Part shown: one piece after another, positions 17,597 through 26,984 of the stretch | Numbering within the stretch: the first letter of the stretch is position 1 | Layout: the number at the start of each line of letters is the position of its first letter | From: Pseudoduganella flava | GTDB taxonomy: Bacteria > Pseudomonadota > Gammaproteobacteria > Burkholderiales > Burkholderiaceae_D | Assembly: GCF_007830495.1 (NCBI RefSeq) | Contig: NZ_VLKW01000004.1 | Span: 186,001 to 250,000 of the forward strand | Length of the DNA: 64,000 bases | Reading direction: 5' to 3' | Made by a program: the position numbers and the translations under genes | Notes under the pieces: model-generated | What the model was told of the DNA's origin: nothing | The model's input: only the letters and a program-made list of their open reading frames with translations | Databases searched by the model: none

Positions 17597-20263
17597 TTAG
17601 CTGTTGGCGGCCAGGGCTGCCAGTTGCTGGGTCAGGTAGCTGGACGTGGACTGCATGGTGGCGAGCGTCGCGTCCAATTTCGCATACTGTGCCCGATAGC
17701 GGGCTTCGATCGAGGTCAGCTTGTCGGCGAATGCCTCGCGCTGCTTGGCGATCGACTTGATCGAGCTGTTGATGCCGTCGGTGCGGCTGGTGATCGGGCC
17801 GGTCTTGCTGAGGAACGTCGTCGCCAGGTTGTTCAGCTGATAGGCGTAGCCCTGCGAGAAGCTGACCTGGCCGCGGTCGCCGACGGTGCCGCCGGTGATT
17901 TCGATCTTCAGGCCTTCGACGTCGGTGCCGCCCTTGCCGGTCAGCGTCTGGCCCGAGCCGACAACGGCGTGGCCGCCAAGCGTGCCGGCCACGTCCAGGC
18001 CTTCAACGGGAGTGGTGCCGCCGAAGATGTCCGCAATGTCGGTGCCCGTCAGTTTCGTCAGGCCGACGTTCGATGCGGAACCATATTTGGTGGACGACAG
18101 TACCAGCTTGCCGTCGCTGTCGATCGTCACGGCGACGCTGGCCGAACGTTTCGAGAACGCGGCCGTGCCGTTGATGGACGATTGCAAGACCTTGGCGAAC
18201 TCCTCCGGCGTTTTGTACGTGCCCGCCGGGATCGTTACCGTCGCCGTATTGGTCGCCACCGGCGGCTTGCTGTCATTTAGCGTCAGGCCCCAGGTGGTGT
18301 CGGCGGCGATCGTGATCGGACCGGCCAGGGCCGCTGCACTGCTCAGGCTGCCTTGGGTCGCCATCTGGGTAATATTCAGGTCGTATTTGCCAGGCTTGGT
18401 GGCTGCCGTGGAACTGACGAAGCTGACCTGATTGTCGGTACTGGTACCGATTGCCGCGAACAGCCCAGCGATATCGTCGAAGTTGTTCTGGATGGCGCCG
18501 GCCAGCTTCGCGTCGTCCAGCTTCAACGTCCCGTCCTTGTCGAACGTGATGCCGATCTGGCCCAGCGTGGTGAGATTGCCGGACAGGCCGTTCACCGAGG
18601 CGCCAAGCATGCGCCGCACTTGCGACTGGACCGAACGCGCAGCGGCGTCGCCCTGCAGTGGGCCGGCGACCTTGGTTTCCGCATCGTAACCCGTCAGTTT
18701 TTTCAGGGACGAGTTCAGGTCGTTGTACGCCTTGACGAACGAGGTTACGCTGGTCTTCAGCGCGTTGGTATCCCGGTTCACGGACAGCGTCGTCGTGCCA
18801 AGCTGCTTGACGTTCATCGTCACGCCCTGGATCGCCTCGCTGACGCTGCTCGACGAGCTGCTGATAGCGATGCCGTTTACGGTCAGCTTGGTGTCCTGGG
18901 CCGCGGACGTCTGCTTCATGTTCTGCGCGCCTGCCGGGTCGTAGCCCAGCAGGTCCGCCAACGCCGTTTCCGCATCGCCGCCTTCGCTGCCGCTCAGCGA
19001 GATCTTCATCGAGCCCTTGTTGCCCGACGTGGCGGACGTCAGCACGAGGTGGTACGGCGTGCCGCTGCCGTCGTTGACGATACTGGCGGAAACGCCGATG
19101 CCAGCCTTGTTGATCGCGTCGCGGATGCCTTCGAGCGAGTTGTTGGTCGAATCGATTACGACCGAGCCGGAGGCGATCGTTGCATCCTGAGTGAACCCCC
19201 CCGACAGGTAGCTGCCGCCGGTGCCAGCCGTCAGGCCGGCGGCGGCGGGGTTGCTGCCGCCCACCGTGATCGGCGAACCATTGCTCGATGTAAGCGTGAT
19301 GCTGCTCGCGATCTTCAGGCTGGATCCACCGTTCGCTTCCCCAGCCGCCTTGCCAATGCCGCCCTGCACCTCGCCAACGTCGCCAGTTACGACCTCATCG
19401 ATGTTGAGGTTGGAGCCGTCCGCGCGCGTGAACTTCAGGTCCCCAGCTTCCGCAGTGCCCGTGACCGTAATACCCGCATTGGAGAGTGCCGTGCGAACGG
19501 GCGAGTTGACGCCGAGCGCCACGTCCAGCGATGTCGCGGTGATCTCTTCGCCCGGCGCCGTGTTCGCGTCCTGGGCGGCGATCTCGACTCCGCCAACGGA
19601 AAGCTTGTATGTGCCAGTGCCGGTCACGCTGACCGGGCCGAACCCGGCAAACAACGTGGCTGAGCTTTCCGCAGCCGTGGCGGTGGCCGTCACGCCCGTA
19701 CTGGTGCTTTGTGCATTGATCGCCTCAGCCAGCGCGCGTGCGCTGTTGGTAGCGCTGCCGGTGGCGATAGCCTTGCCGTTGATCGTCAGCGATCCATTGC
19801 TGACGCCACCGGCAAGCGCCGTGCTGTCGAGGCTAGTGCCGTTCATGCCATAACTGCCGGCGGTGTTACCAAACTGGAAAAAGAGCGTGGTCTTGCTGCC
19901 GGTCCCGATCGCCGTTTTGCTGCTCGCGATCCCGTTCGTCGTCAGTGTCTGCGCCTGCGCCAGTTGAGTAACGTTGACCTGATAGTTCCCGGAGGCCGCC
20001 TTGCTGTTTGCCGTCGCGGAGAGCATGTCCGAATTGCCAGCGGTGGCCGTCAGCGCCTTGAATGTGCTGGCATTGGTCAACCCGCCCAGAGCGCTCTGGA
20101 ACACGCCTACGGACCCGCTGAGCGATCCGTACGCGGACAGCGTCGCCTGGTAGGAAGCGGTTTTCTGATCAAACTTGGCGAGCGGCGCCTGCTCCACAGC
20201 CATGAGCTGTGAAACGATCGTGTTGACGTCCAGTACGCTGCCACTCGTAGTGATGGTTGCCAC
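17597..20263 (-). CDS. fliD: Flagellar filament cap protein FliD, unusually large
   Basis: FliD forms the cap under which flagellin polymerises. The 888-residue product has the conserved N-terminus (SGSVLDVNTIVSQLMAVEQA) and C-terminus (LTSIEARYRAQYAKLDATLA, MQSTSSYLTQQLAALA), with the FliD_C stretch TSFVKAYNDLNSSLKKLTGY in the middle. The family is usually 450-680 residues. The excess comes from low-complexity, flagellin-hook-IN-like modules (roughly residues 115-400, for example GSLTINGKAIATGSATNSAR) and an insert near residues 650-800. The GTG/ATG start context shows AGGAGC upstream. A sigma-28 promoter lies directly before it, and fliS and fliT follow. Confidence 0.93.
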   Translation of the reverse strand: MATITTSGSVLDVNTIVSQLMAVEQAPLAKFDQKTASYQATLSAYGSLSGSVGVFQSALGGLTNASTFKALTATAGNSDMLSATANSKAASGNYQVNVTQLAQAQTLTTNGIASSKTAIGTGSKTTLFFQFGNTAGSYGMNGTSLDSTALAGGVSNGSLTINGKAIATGSATNSARALAEAINAQSTSTGVTATATAAESSATLFAGFGPVSVTGTGTYKLSVGGVEIAAQDANTAPGEEITATSLDVALGVNSPVRTALSNAGITVTGTAEAGDLKFTRADGSNLNIDEVVTGDVGEVQGGIGKAAGEANGGSSLKIASSITLTSSNGSPITVGGSNPAAAGLTAGTGGSYLSGGFTQDATIASGSVVIDSTNNSLEGIRDAINKAGIGVSASIVNDGSGTPYHLVLTSATSGNKGSMKISLSGSEGGDAETALADLLGYDPAGAQNMKQTSAAQDTKLTVNGIAISSSSSSVSEAIQGVTMNVKQLGTTTLSVNRDTNALKTSVTSFVKAYNDLNSSLKKLTGYDAETKVAGPLQGDAAARSVQSQVRRMLGASVNGLSGNLTTLGQIGITFDKDGTLKLDDAKLAGAIQNNFDDIAGLFAAIGTSTDNQVSFVSSTAATKPGKYDLNITQMATQGSLSSAAALAGPITIAADTTWGLTLNDSKPPVATNTATVTIPAGTYKTPEEFAKVLQSSINGTAAFSKRSASVAVTIDSDGKLVLSSTKYGSASNVGLTKLTGTDIADIFGGTTPVEGLDVAGTLGGHAVVGSGQTLTGKGGTDVEGLKIEITGGTVGDRGQVSFSQGYAYQLNNLATTFLSKTGPITSRTDGINSSIKSIAKQREAFADKLTSIEARYRAQYAKLDATLATMQSTSSYLTQQLAALAANS

Positions 20264-20297
20264 GGCTTTGCTCCTGAGAAAGCGATAATGTAGGTCA

Positions 20298-20324
20298 TTA
20301 TCGGCAGAATCAAACGGGACTTGA
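20298..20324 (-). promoter_or_regulatory. Sigma-28 (FliA) promoter of fliD
   Basis: On the minus strand the -10 is GCCGATAA (20298-20305), identical to the FliA consensus. The -35-like TCAAGTCC (20317-20324) lies exactly 11 bases upstream and matches five of eight consensus bases, including the AAG core. This puts transcription start about 28 bases before the fliD start codon. It is the strongest -10 in the window. Confidence 0.8.
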
Positions 20325-20428
20325 GAGGGGGAAAGAACGACCAGTTCGGTCGATGGTGCAAGGGATGGTAGCGCAAAGCGGTAGGCGCCGCCGCCCGGGA
20401 CCGGGCGGCGGCGCAGTGGGACAACGCG

Positions 20429-20800
20429 TCAGGCTTGCTGACGGATGAGCAGGCCGGTGAACTTGTCCAGCGATTTGGCGATCTGCAATGCCTCCTCGGT
20501 GGGGATCTGGCGCACCACTTCCTTGGTGGCCAGGTCGACGACCTTGACGACGGTACGCTTGCTGTCCTCGTCGATGGAAAATTCCAGGCTTTGCGACTGC
20601 GCCTGCATCGATTCGTTCAGTTTGCCGATCGCATCCTTCAGCTCGTCCATCGACCCGGTCTCGGCCTTTGCCGTGACCGCTGCGGTGGTCTCGGTCGGCG
20701 TCGCGGGAGCGCGGCTCGCCGGCTGCGGCGCCGGCGCGCTGTCGGTGGCGCCGAGGCTCGGCCGCGGTCCGGCCAGCGACCCCAGGGTATCGATAGTCAT
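20429..20800 (-). CDS. flaG: FlaG family flagellar protein
   Basis: FlaG proteins occur between flagellin and fliD in many polar-flagellated bacteria and influence filament length; the mechanism is not settled. The 123-residue product has an Ala/Pro/Thr-rich first half and the conserved C-terminal domain (LEFSIDEDSKRTVVKVVDLA, TKEVVRQIPTEEALQIAKSL). The ATG has an AGGAGCCC ribosome site. Only 23 bases separate it from the fliC1 terminator, so it is probably expressed by readthrough from fliC1. Confidence 0.9.
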   Translation of the reverse strand: MTIDTLGSLAGPRPSLGATDSAPAPQPASRAPATPTETTAAVTAKAETGSMDELKDAIGKLNESMQAQSQSLEFSIDEDSKRTVVKVVDLATKEVVRQIPTEEALQIAKSLDKFTGLLIRQQA

Positions 20801-20814
20801 GATGGGCTCCTGAA

Positions 20815-20853
20815 ATGCAAAAAATTCCCCGACTGGAAATCCAGGCGGGGAAT
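20815..20853 (-). terminator. Rho-independent terminator of fliC1
   Basis: On the minus strand, 25 bases after the fliC1 stop, a stem ATTCCCCG/CGGGGAAT (20824-20853) with a partly paired loop is followed by six T residues (20819-20824). This is a textbook intrinsic terminator that would limit readthrough into flaG. Confidence 0.9.
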
Positions 20854-20878
20854 CGCTTTTAGCGAAGGACTACTGCGA

Positions 20879-22426
20879 TTAACGCAGCAGGCTCAGCACG
20901 CCGTTCGGCAGCGAGTTCGCCTGGGCCAGCATCGCGGTACCGGCCTGCTGCAGGATTTGGCCGCGGGTCATGCTTGCGGTTTCTGCGGCGAAGTCGGTGT
21001 CGACGATACGGCTCTTCGACGCGGACAGGTTTTCCGTCGTTGCCGACAGGTTTGAGATCGCGGACGAGAAGCGGGACTGCAGTGCACCGTAGGCGGCGCG
21101 CTGGGTATTCACGGTCGCCAGTGCTGCGTCGGCGATCTTGATGGCCAGCTGGGAGCCTTCGAACGTGGTCACGTCCAGTTCCGAGACGGATTTCAGCTTC
21201 GATGCGCCGATGGTCGTGGCCGGAGCACCGGACGTCGCGTCACGGGCGCCGAGACCCAAGCCAGAGCCGGCGTCGGTGATCGAGAAGCTGGATTCCGAGT
21301 CGAACGTGACGCGGCCGTTGGCCGTCCACTTCTGCGCGGCGCCAACGTCGACACCCGTGTACGCCGTTGCCGAGTTGTTATCGTCGTCGGTCAGGCCGCC
21401 GGTCGCGTTGTACGTGTTCATCATCATCGCGCCAGCGGTCGCAGCCGACGTGTTTTCGATGGCGATGTCCGCACCGCTGGCGTGGGTCAGCTTGATGCCG
21501 CCGTTTTCCGAGTCGTACTGGGCGGTGATACCCGTCTTTGCCGATTGCGCGTTGATCGCGTTGATGCCGGCGGAGTAGTCGCTGGCGTTGCTGCCGTCGT
21601 TGGCCACCGAGAACGACACTTTCACGTCGCTGCCTGCGGCGGTGTTGTCGCCGGTCAGCTTGAACTCATACGAACCACCTTGCAGTTTCAGGTTGACGTC
21701 GGTACGTGCTTCTGCGGTGACGCCGGTGTTGCCGGTCTGCTTGTTGACAGCTGCGGCGATCGACTTAGCGGTATCCGTGCTCGTGCCGCCAGCGGTGCCC
21801 TGGGTCGTGTACGTGTACGAACCGCGCACGCCGGAAACCGTCACTGCGGTGCCGCCGACAACGCTGGACGTGCCGTCAGCCTTGATCGTGACTTGGCTGT
21901 TTTCCACGCGGTTGTTGCCGTAGGTGTTGGTCAGGAAGTTCGCGCCCGATGCCGAGATCAGCTGGTTGGCGTCGGCGCCAACCTGGAAATTCGCCGTACC
22001 CATCGTGCCGTCCAGCAGCGCCTGGCCGTTGAAGGTGGTGGTCTGGGCGATGCGATTCAGTTCCGACGACAGCTGGGTCACCTCGGTCTGCAGAGCCTGA
22101 CGGTCCGAAGAGGAGTTGGTGCTGTTCGAGGACTGGACCGCCAGTTCGCGAATACGCTGCAGGATGTCGCCCGACGAAGACAGTGCGCCTTCAGCGGTTT
22201 GCGACAGCGACACGCCATCGTTCGCGTTGCGGGTCGCCTGGTTCATGCCGCGGATCTGGGCATTCATCCGATCCGAAATAGCCAGGCCTGCCGCGTCGTC
22301 CTTGGCGCTGTTGATACGCAGACCCGAGGACAGGCGTTGCAGGGATGTGGACAGTGCGGATTGCGACGAGGACAGGTTGCGCTGCGAGTTCAGGGATGCG
22401 ACGTTGGTATTGATTACGGAAGCCAT
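20879..22426 (-). CDS. fliC: Flagellin 1
   Basis: Flagellin is the filament subunit. The 515-residue product has canonical N-terminal D0/D1 sequence ([40 protein letters not shown]) and C-terminal D0 ([33 protein letters not shown]). The central variable region (about residues 170-420) contains flagellin-IN-like repeats. It is very similar to the second flagellin at 22779-24320, with nearly identical ends and scattered differences in the middle, so a tandem duplication is likely. The start has a GGAG ribosome site 7-10 bases upstream. It has its own sigma-28-like promoter, long leader and terminator. Confidence 0.97.
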   Translation of the reverse strand: MASVINTNVASLNSQRNLSSSQSALSTSLQRLSSGLRINSAKDDAAGLAISDRMNAQIRGMNQATRNANDGVSLSQTAEGALSSSGDILQRIRELAVQSSNSTNSSSDRQALQTEVTQLSSELNRIAQTTTFNGQALLDGTMGTANFQVGADANQLISASGANFLTNTYGNNRVENSQVTIKADGTSSVVGGTAVTVSGVRGSYTYTTQGTAGGTSTDTAKSIAAAVNKQTGNTGVTAEARTDVNLKLQGGSYEFKLTGDNTAAGSDVKVSFSVANDGSNASDYSAGINAINAQSAKTGITAQYDSENGGIKLTHASGADIAIENTSAATAGAMMMNTYNATGGLTDDDNNSATAYTGVDVGAAQKWTANGRVTFDSESSFSITDAGSGLGLGARDATSGAPATTIGASKLKSVSELDVTTFEGSQLAIKIADAALATVNTQRAAYGALQSRFSSAISNLSATTENLSASKSRIVDTDFAAETASMTRGQILQQAGTAMLAQANSLPNGVLSLLR

Positions 22427-22604
22427 GGTAATACTCCAATGCTTGGTACTGCTGGTTTGGCGATTTGCTCTTCACGTTGGCCCGTCACGCTGTTCCGTGA
22501 CGATCAAGCCGCTGTTGATTTGGGTTACGGTTTCCACAGAGGAACCTTGAGGGTATTTTTGTTAGGAAATTTTCGTGTTCGAGCCTACAGTTTCCATGTT
22601 GCTT
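22427..22604 (-). promoter_or_regulatory. Conserved flagellin 5' leader (fliC1 copy)
   Basis: The untranslated leader predicted between the sigma-28-like promoter and the fliC1 start is about 178 bases. Its last ~115 bases are nearly identical to the leader of the second flagellin gene. It contains a hairpin CGTCAC/GTGACG with an 8-base loop GGAACAGC (22483-22502), and further GGA motifs (GTGGAAA, TTGGAG). The GGA motifs make it a candidate binding site for the RNA-binding regulator CsrA; this is inference. The rest of the 352-base gap between the flagellin genes holds the promoter and the fliC2 terminator. Confidence 0.6.
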
Positions 22605-22610
22605 GACGAT

Positions 22611-22637
22611 AAGACGACAACTCAGCAGCAAACTTTA
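22611..22637 (-). promoter_or_regulatory. Sigma-28-like promoter of fliC1
   Basis: On the minus strand a perfect -35 TAAAGTTT (22630-22637) is followed after 11 bases by GTCGTCTT (22611-22618). This keeps only the G.CG part of the GCCGATAA consensus. The promoter is placed the same distance before the ATG as the better-matched fliC2 promoter, which supports it. Confidence 0.6.
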
Positions 22638-22718
22638 GGGTGGGAAAAGTAAAAAATTTCTGAATTTCAGGGCGTTTGATTAATAAATGCCAAATATTGT
22701 TAGAAAACGACGCGCCCA

Positions 22719-22756
22719 TAAAAAAACTCCCCTGCCGATTGCCCGGCAGGGGAGTT
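22719..22756 (-). terminator. Rho-independent terminator of fliC2
   Basis: On the minus strand, just after the fliC2 stop, a long stem AACTCCCCTGCCG/CGGCAGGGGAGTT with a short loop is followed by a run of seven T residues. This is a strong intrinsic terminator that isolates fliC2 from fliC1. Confidence 0.93.
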
Positions 22757-22778
22757 GATACTTTTAAGGCAGCGAGGC

Positions 22779-24320
22779 TTAACGCAGCAGGCTCATCACG
22801 CCGTTCGGCAGCGAGTTCGCCTGGGCCAGCATCGCGGTGCCGGCTTGCTGCAGGATCTGGCCGCGAGTCATGCTGGCGGTCTCAGCTGCAAAGTCGGTGT
22901 CGACGATACGGCTCTTCGATGCCGACAGGTTTTCCGTCGTCGTCGACAGGTTCGAGATCGTCGAGGCGAAGCGGGACTGCAGGGCACCGAAAGCGGCGCG
23001 CTGTGTGTTCACGGCGGCCAGCGCGGCATCCGCAATCTTGATCGCCAACTGCGAACCTGCAAACGTGGTGACATCCACGTCGGACACCGACTTCAGCTTG
23101 GATGCGCCCACGGCGACGTCAGGCGCGCCCGTGGTGGCGTCGCGTGCGCCCAGGCCCAGGCCGCTACCGGCATCCGTGACCGAGAAGCTGCTCTCCGAGT
23201 CGAACGTGACGCGGCCGTTAGCCGTCCACTTCTGTGCGGCGCCCACATCGACACCCGGATAGGCCGTTGCCGAGTTGTTATCGTCGTCTGTTAGGCCGCC
23301 GGTTTCGTTATAGGTGTTCATCATCATCGCACCGGCAGCGGAAGCCGCAGTGTTCTCGATGGAGATGTCCGCACCGCTGGCGTGCGTCAATTTCATGCCG
23401 CCGTTTTCCGAGTCGTACTGAGCGGTGATGCCCGTCTTTGCCGATTGCGCATTGATCGCGTTGATCGCGGACGAGTAGTCGCTCGCGCTGGAACCGTCGT
23501 TAGCGACCGAGAACGACACCTTCACGTCGGCGCCCGCCGCCGTGTTGTCGCCCGTCAGTTTGAACTCGAAGGAGCCGCCCTGCAGTTTCAGGTTGACGTC
23601 GGTACGCGCTTCCGCCGTCACGCCGGTGTTGCCGGTCTGCTTGTTGACCGCCGCAGCGATCGATTTCGCGGTGTCCTTGCTCGGGGTGCTGGCTTCCGTC
23701 GTGTAGGTGTACGAACCGCGCACACCGGAAACGACGACCGTCTGGCCGCCGACGACGCTGGACGTGCCGTCGGCCTTGATAGCGACCTGGCTGTTTTCGA
23801 CCCGGTTGTCGCCGTACGTGTTCGTCAGGAAGTTCGCACCCGAAGCCGAGATCAGCTGGTTTGCATCGGCACCGACCTGGAAGTTCGCGGTACCCATCGT
23901 GCCGTCCAGCAGTGCCTGGCCGTTGAAGGTGGTGGTCTGGGCGATACGGTTCAGTTCCGACGACAGTTGGCTCACCTCGGTCTGCAGTGCCTGACGGTCA
24001 GAAGCCGAGTTGGTGCTGTTCGACGACTGCACAGCCAGTTCGCGGATACGCTGCAGGATGTCGCCGGAGGAAGCCAGGGCGCCTTCAGCCGTTTGCGCCA
24101 GCGAGACACCGTCGTTCGCGTTACGGCCAGCTTGGGTCATACCACGGATTTGAGAATTCATGCGATCCGAAATCGCCAGGCCTGCGGCGTCGTCCTTCGC
24201 GCTGTTGATGCGCAGACCGGAAGACAGGCGTTGCAGGGAGGTGGACAGGGCGCCCTGGGAACCGGCCAGGTTACGTTGCGAGTTCAGGGAAGCGATGTTG
24301 GTGTTGATGACGGAAGCCAT
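22779..24320 (-). CDS. fliC: Flagellin 2
   Basis: This is a second flagellin of 513 residues, with N-terminus [20 protein letters not shown] and C-terminus [13 protein letters not shown]. It aligns with flagellin 1 along its whole length. Differences cluster in the central exposed region (for example [20 protein letters not shown] against the paralogue's [12 protein letters not shown]). Both D0/D1 ends are intact, so both proteins should polymerise. Of the two, this gene has the sigma-28 promoter closer to consensus and a strong terminator, so it may be the major filament subunit; that is inference. Ribosome site TTGGAG precedes the ATG by 8 bases. Confidence 0.97.
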   Translation of the reverse strand: MASVINTNIASLNSQRNLAGSQGALSTSLQRLSSGLRINSAKDDAAGLAISDRMNSQIRGMTQAGRNANDGVSLAQTAEGALASSGDILQRIRELAVQSSNSTNSASDRQALQTEVSQLSSELNRIAQTTTFNGQALLDGTMGTANFQVGADANQLISASGANFLTNTYGDNRVENSQVAIKADGTSSVVGGQTVVVSGVRGSYTYTTEASTPSKDTAKSIAAAVNKQTGNTGVTAEARTDVNLKLQGGSFEFKLTGDNTAAGADVKVSFSVANDGSSASDYSSAINAINAQSAKTGITAQYDSENGGMKLTHASGADISIENTAASAAGAMMMNTYNETGGLTDDDNNSATAYPGVDVGAAQKWTANGRVTFDSESSFSVTDAGSGLGLGARDATTGAPDVAVGASKLKSVSDVDVTTFAGSQLAIKIADAALAAVNTQRAAFGALQSRFASTISNLSTTTENLSASKSRIVDTDFAAETASMTRGQILQQAGTAMLAQANSLPNGVMSLLR

Positions 24321-24498
24321 GGTAATTCTCCAAAACGGGTACTGCTATTTCGGCGATTTGCTCTGTCCACTTTGGCCCGCCACGCTGTCCTGTGACGCTC
24401 AAGCCGCTGTTGTTTTGGGTAACGGTGTCCGTACGGGAACCTTTAGGGATTTTTTTGCGGTAAATTTTGCCTTACGGCCCTAAAGTGGAGGGTGCAGC
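24321..24498 (-). promoter_or_regulatory. Conserved flagellin 5' leader (fliC2 copy)
   Basis: The predicted leader is of the same length as that of fliC1 and is nearly identical over its last ~115 bases. The hairpin (24378-24397) keeps its stem as CGTCAC/GTGGCG: the one changed stem base replaces a T-A pair with a T-G wobble, so pairing is preserved. GGA motifs (TACGGAC, ACAGGAC, GTGGAC, TTGGAG) recur. The remainder of the 366-base gap up to the RTX gene holds the sigma-28 promoter, about 100 bases with no assigned signal, and the RTX terminator. Confidence 0.6.
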
Positions 24499-24505
24499 GG
24501 GCGCT

Positions 24506-24532
24506 CTGTCGGCAGGGTTTTTCGGTTCTTTA
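24506..24532 (-). promoter_or_regulatory. Sigma-28 (FliA) promoter of fliC2
   Basis: On the minus strand TAAAGAAC (24525-24532) and GCCGACAG (24506-24513) are separated by exactly 11 bases. The -35 core TAAAG and -10 core GCCGA are consensus for FliA. Start of transcription would be about 178 bases before the ATG. Confidence 0.85.
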
Positions 24533-24633
24533 GGGAGAATAGAGGGGATTTTTGCCCTTATTTCGGGGCTTTGACAGGGGCACTTTTGCTCAGCCGTGAG
24601 GGTGGGGCGACGATGTTTCGCTCACCTCTGATG

Positions 24634-24656
24634 AAAAAAAGGGCGCCGAAGCGCCC
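24634..24656 (-). terminator. Rho-independent terminator after the shorter RTX gene
   Basis: On the minus strand a perfect GGGCGC-TTCG-GCGCCC stem-loop (24641-24656) with a UUCG-type tetraloop is followed by seven T residues (24634-24640). It ends the RTX transcript before the flagellin promoter. Confidence 0.93.
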
Positions 24657-24686
24657 ATTGGTCGACTAATGCTCAGTAGATCATCG

Positions 24687-26912
24687 TCACATCGCAAAGT
24701 CCAGCTGGCTTCCGACCACGACGACTTCGGTAGCCGATGCCGCGATGCGGGCACCCGAGAACGCCGCCATCAATTCGTCCACGGTATGGTTGATGCCGTC
24801 GCTGAACTGGATAGCATTGATTGCGTAGCTCGGCCCGGCAAAGTGACTCATGACCGTTACTTGATCGGAGGTGCCGTACGCGATCACCAGGTTATTCGCT
24901 ACTTTCGTCATCGACCTTACCTGATTGAACTGGATGTCTTCGAACACCAGCGACTCGAAACGCCCCGCCGTCGGGTCGATTGCATTGATCGTATCGACGC
25001 CCGAACCCAACTGCAGTACGTAGACGTCGTCGCCGGCGGTACCGGCAAGCGTGTCGTTGCCCGCGCCGCCGTACATCGTATCGTTGTCGGCACCGCCATT
25101 GACCGAGTCGTTGCCATCGCCGCCCAGCAGCAAGTCGTTGCCAGCCTCGCCGAAAAGATAATCGCTGTCGCTTTCGCCTGACAGCTGATCGTCGCCAGCG
25201 CCGCCCAGCAGCGAGTCCAGCCCGACGCCGCCAATCAATTCGTCTGCACCCGCACCGCCATTCAGGGTGTCATTGCCGATTTCGCCGTACAGTCGATCGG
25301 CGCCGCCATTGCCGCTGAGGCTATCGTTGCCTGCGCCGCCCATGGCAATTTCGTCGAATGCGGAGAATGTCATGTTGTCGTTGGCAGTGGTCAGCGCAAT
25401 GACGTAGTTGTGGAGGATATCTTGCGTGCTCCAAGTCGCATCGGCGAAATGCACGGTATCGAATACTCCGTTGACGCCAAAGAATCCGGAGATCGTCACC
25501 TTGTCGGCGGCAGTGTAATTCACGATCAGGTTAGAACCAACTCGTTGCAGCGATGACAGGGACGATGCGGCGATGTCTTCAAAAACGAGCGTTTTTACTC
25601 GCCCGGCCGTGTTGTCCGCACAGTTCAGGATGTCCTGTCCATCGCCGGAGCGGAACACCACAGTATCGTTGCCCAGGCCCGCCACAATGCTGTCATCGCC
25701 CGCGCCGCCGTCCAGCCAGTCATCGCCGTTTTCGCCCATCAGCGTGTCGTTGCCGATTCCGCCGTACAGGCTGTCGTTGCCGGCCCCGCCGGTGAGGCCG
25801 TCGTTACCGGCTTCGCCATAGACCGCATCGTCACCACCGAATGTCAGCACTGTGTCGTTACCCGCGCCGCTGAGTACGGTTTCGGCCATATTGTATGTGA
25901 AACTAGCTTTGTCATCTGCATCGGATAAGTGGATCGGATAGCGGGTGTACAGATCGGCCATCGACAGGGTTTGGCCGTCGCTGAATTGTAGGTGTGTAAT
26001 GACGCTATTTGCGTAACCGAACTGCTGCTTGATCGTGATCTCGTCGGCATCGCCATAACGCAAGATCAGATCTCCACCTCGATATGTCACCGCAGTCAAG
26101 CCATCCGACGCAACGTCTTCGAATCTGATCATGTCGACGTGGCCGGCCGTCGTGTCTGTTGCGGAGATGGTGTCGCTGCCATCACCCTTGCGGAAGACTA
26201 AAACGTCATTCCCGGCGTCGCCGGAAAGAATGTCATTGCCCGTTCCTCCAGTCAGCGTATCGTTGCCAGTTCCTCCGCTGAGAGCATCATTTCCGCTCCC
26301 CATGTCGATCAGGTCATTGCCCGCACCGGCGGAGATGTGTTCCGACAGATCGGACGGGCCAAGGACATCGTCCGCATCTGTCAGTGATATACCGTAGTTC
26401 TCGAAGAGGGCCTGCATCGGAATGTAGACTTCTTCCGATGTCGAAAGGAATTTGTACATCCTGAGCGCGGTGATCTGGTGTTCCGCGCCGAGGTATGCGT
26501 CTTTCAAGGTGAACGATTGATCCGTTCCCCATTTGACGATCAGGTCGTTTCCGAGGCGCTGGAAAAGGGTCAACTTCGAAGCGTCCACGCCCTTCAGATA
26601 GACGATATCGTTCTTATTCGGATCCGTATCGAAGTTATCAATGATATCTTTCCCCGAGTTAGGGCCGAGTAGGTATAGGTCGTCGCCATTGCCTCCCACC
26701 AATGTGTCCGGTCCAAGCAGACCCTCTAAGGTGTCGTTACCGCTGCCGCCAATCAGCAGCTGTGCACCCGTGGTCCCGGTGAGGTAATCATTACCGCCAA
26801 GCCCGTCGATAGTATCCGACGTACTGAGTACATCATTCCCCTCGGTCGGCACCCCCGTAGCAAGGGCGGCAAATTGCGAAGACGCGGCGAGGGTAGTACG
26901 TGCGTTAGCCAT
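24687..26912 (-). CDS. RTX calcium-binding protein, short paralogue
   Basis: This is a 741-residue acidic protein rich in the RTX nonapeptide GGxGxDxLx (for example GGAGNDSLYGGIGNDTLMGE), which folds as a calcium-bound beta roll after type I secretion. Between RTX blocks are four copies of a ~90-residue module (haemolysin-type calcium-binding related pattern) marked by (I/L)RFEDVAS or LVFEDI followed by LTxxxRxGxxLxxxY. They start near residues 103, 263, 442 and 660. No signal peptide is present, as expected for type I substrates; the C-terminal ~30 residues (ending VVVVGSQLDFAM) could be the secretion signal. It lies downstream of the longer paralogue (27066-32024) and matches its N-terminal and C-terminal modules. 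No enzymatic or adhesin domain was recognised. Confidence 0.85.
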   Translation of the reverse strand: MANARTTLAASSQFAALATGVPTEGNDVLSTSDTIDGLGGNDYLTGTTGAQLLIGGSGNDTLEGLLGPDTLVGGNGDDLYLLGPNSGKDIIDNFDTDPNKNDIVYLKGVDASKLTLFQRLGNDLIVKWGTDQSFTLKDAYLGAEHQITALRMYKFLSTSEEVYIPMQALFENYGISLTDADDVLGPSDLSEHISAGAGNDLIDMGSGNDALSGGTGNDTLTGGTGNDILSGDAGNDVLVFRKGDGSDTISATDTTAGHVDMIRFEDVASDGLTAVTYRGGDLILRYGDADEITIKQQFGYANSVITHLQFSDGQTLSMADLYTRYPIHLSDADDKASFTYNMAETVLSGAGNDTVLTFGGDDAVYGEAGNDGLTGGAGNDSLYGGIGNDTLMGENGDDWLDGGAGDDSIVAGLGNDTVVFRSGDGQDILNCADNTAGRVKTLVFEDIAASSLSSLQRVGSNLIVNYTAADKVTISGFFGVNGVFDTVHFADATWSTQDILHNYVIALTTANDNMTFSAFDEIAMGGAGNDSLSGNGGADRLYGEIGNDTLNGGAGADELIGGVGLDSLLGGAGDDQLSGESDSDYLFGEAGNDLLLGGDGNDSVNGGADNDTMYGGAGNDTLAGTAGDDVYVLQLGSGVDTINAIDPTAGRFESLVFEDIQFNQVRSMTKVANNLVIAYGTSDQVTVMSHFAGPSYAINAIQFSDGINHTVDELMAAFSGARIAASATEVVVVGSQLDFAM

Positions 26913-26984
26913 GCAAGGTCCTTTCTTTCATTAACTGAAGAAGCGTTGTCGCGCTATCCGGCGCGGTCGGTACTGCTTGCAGAG

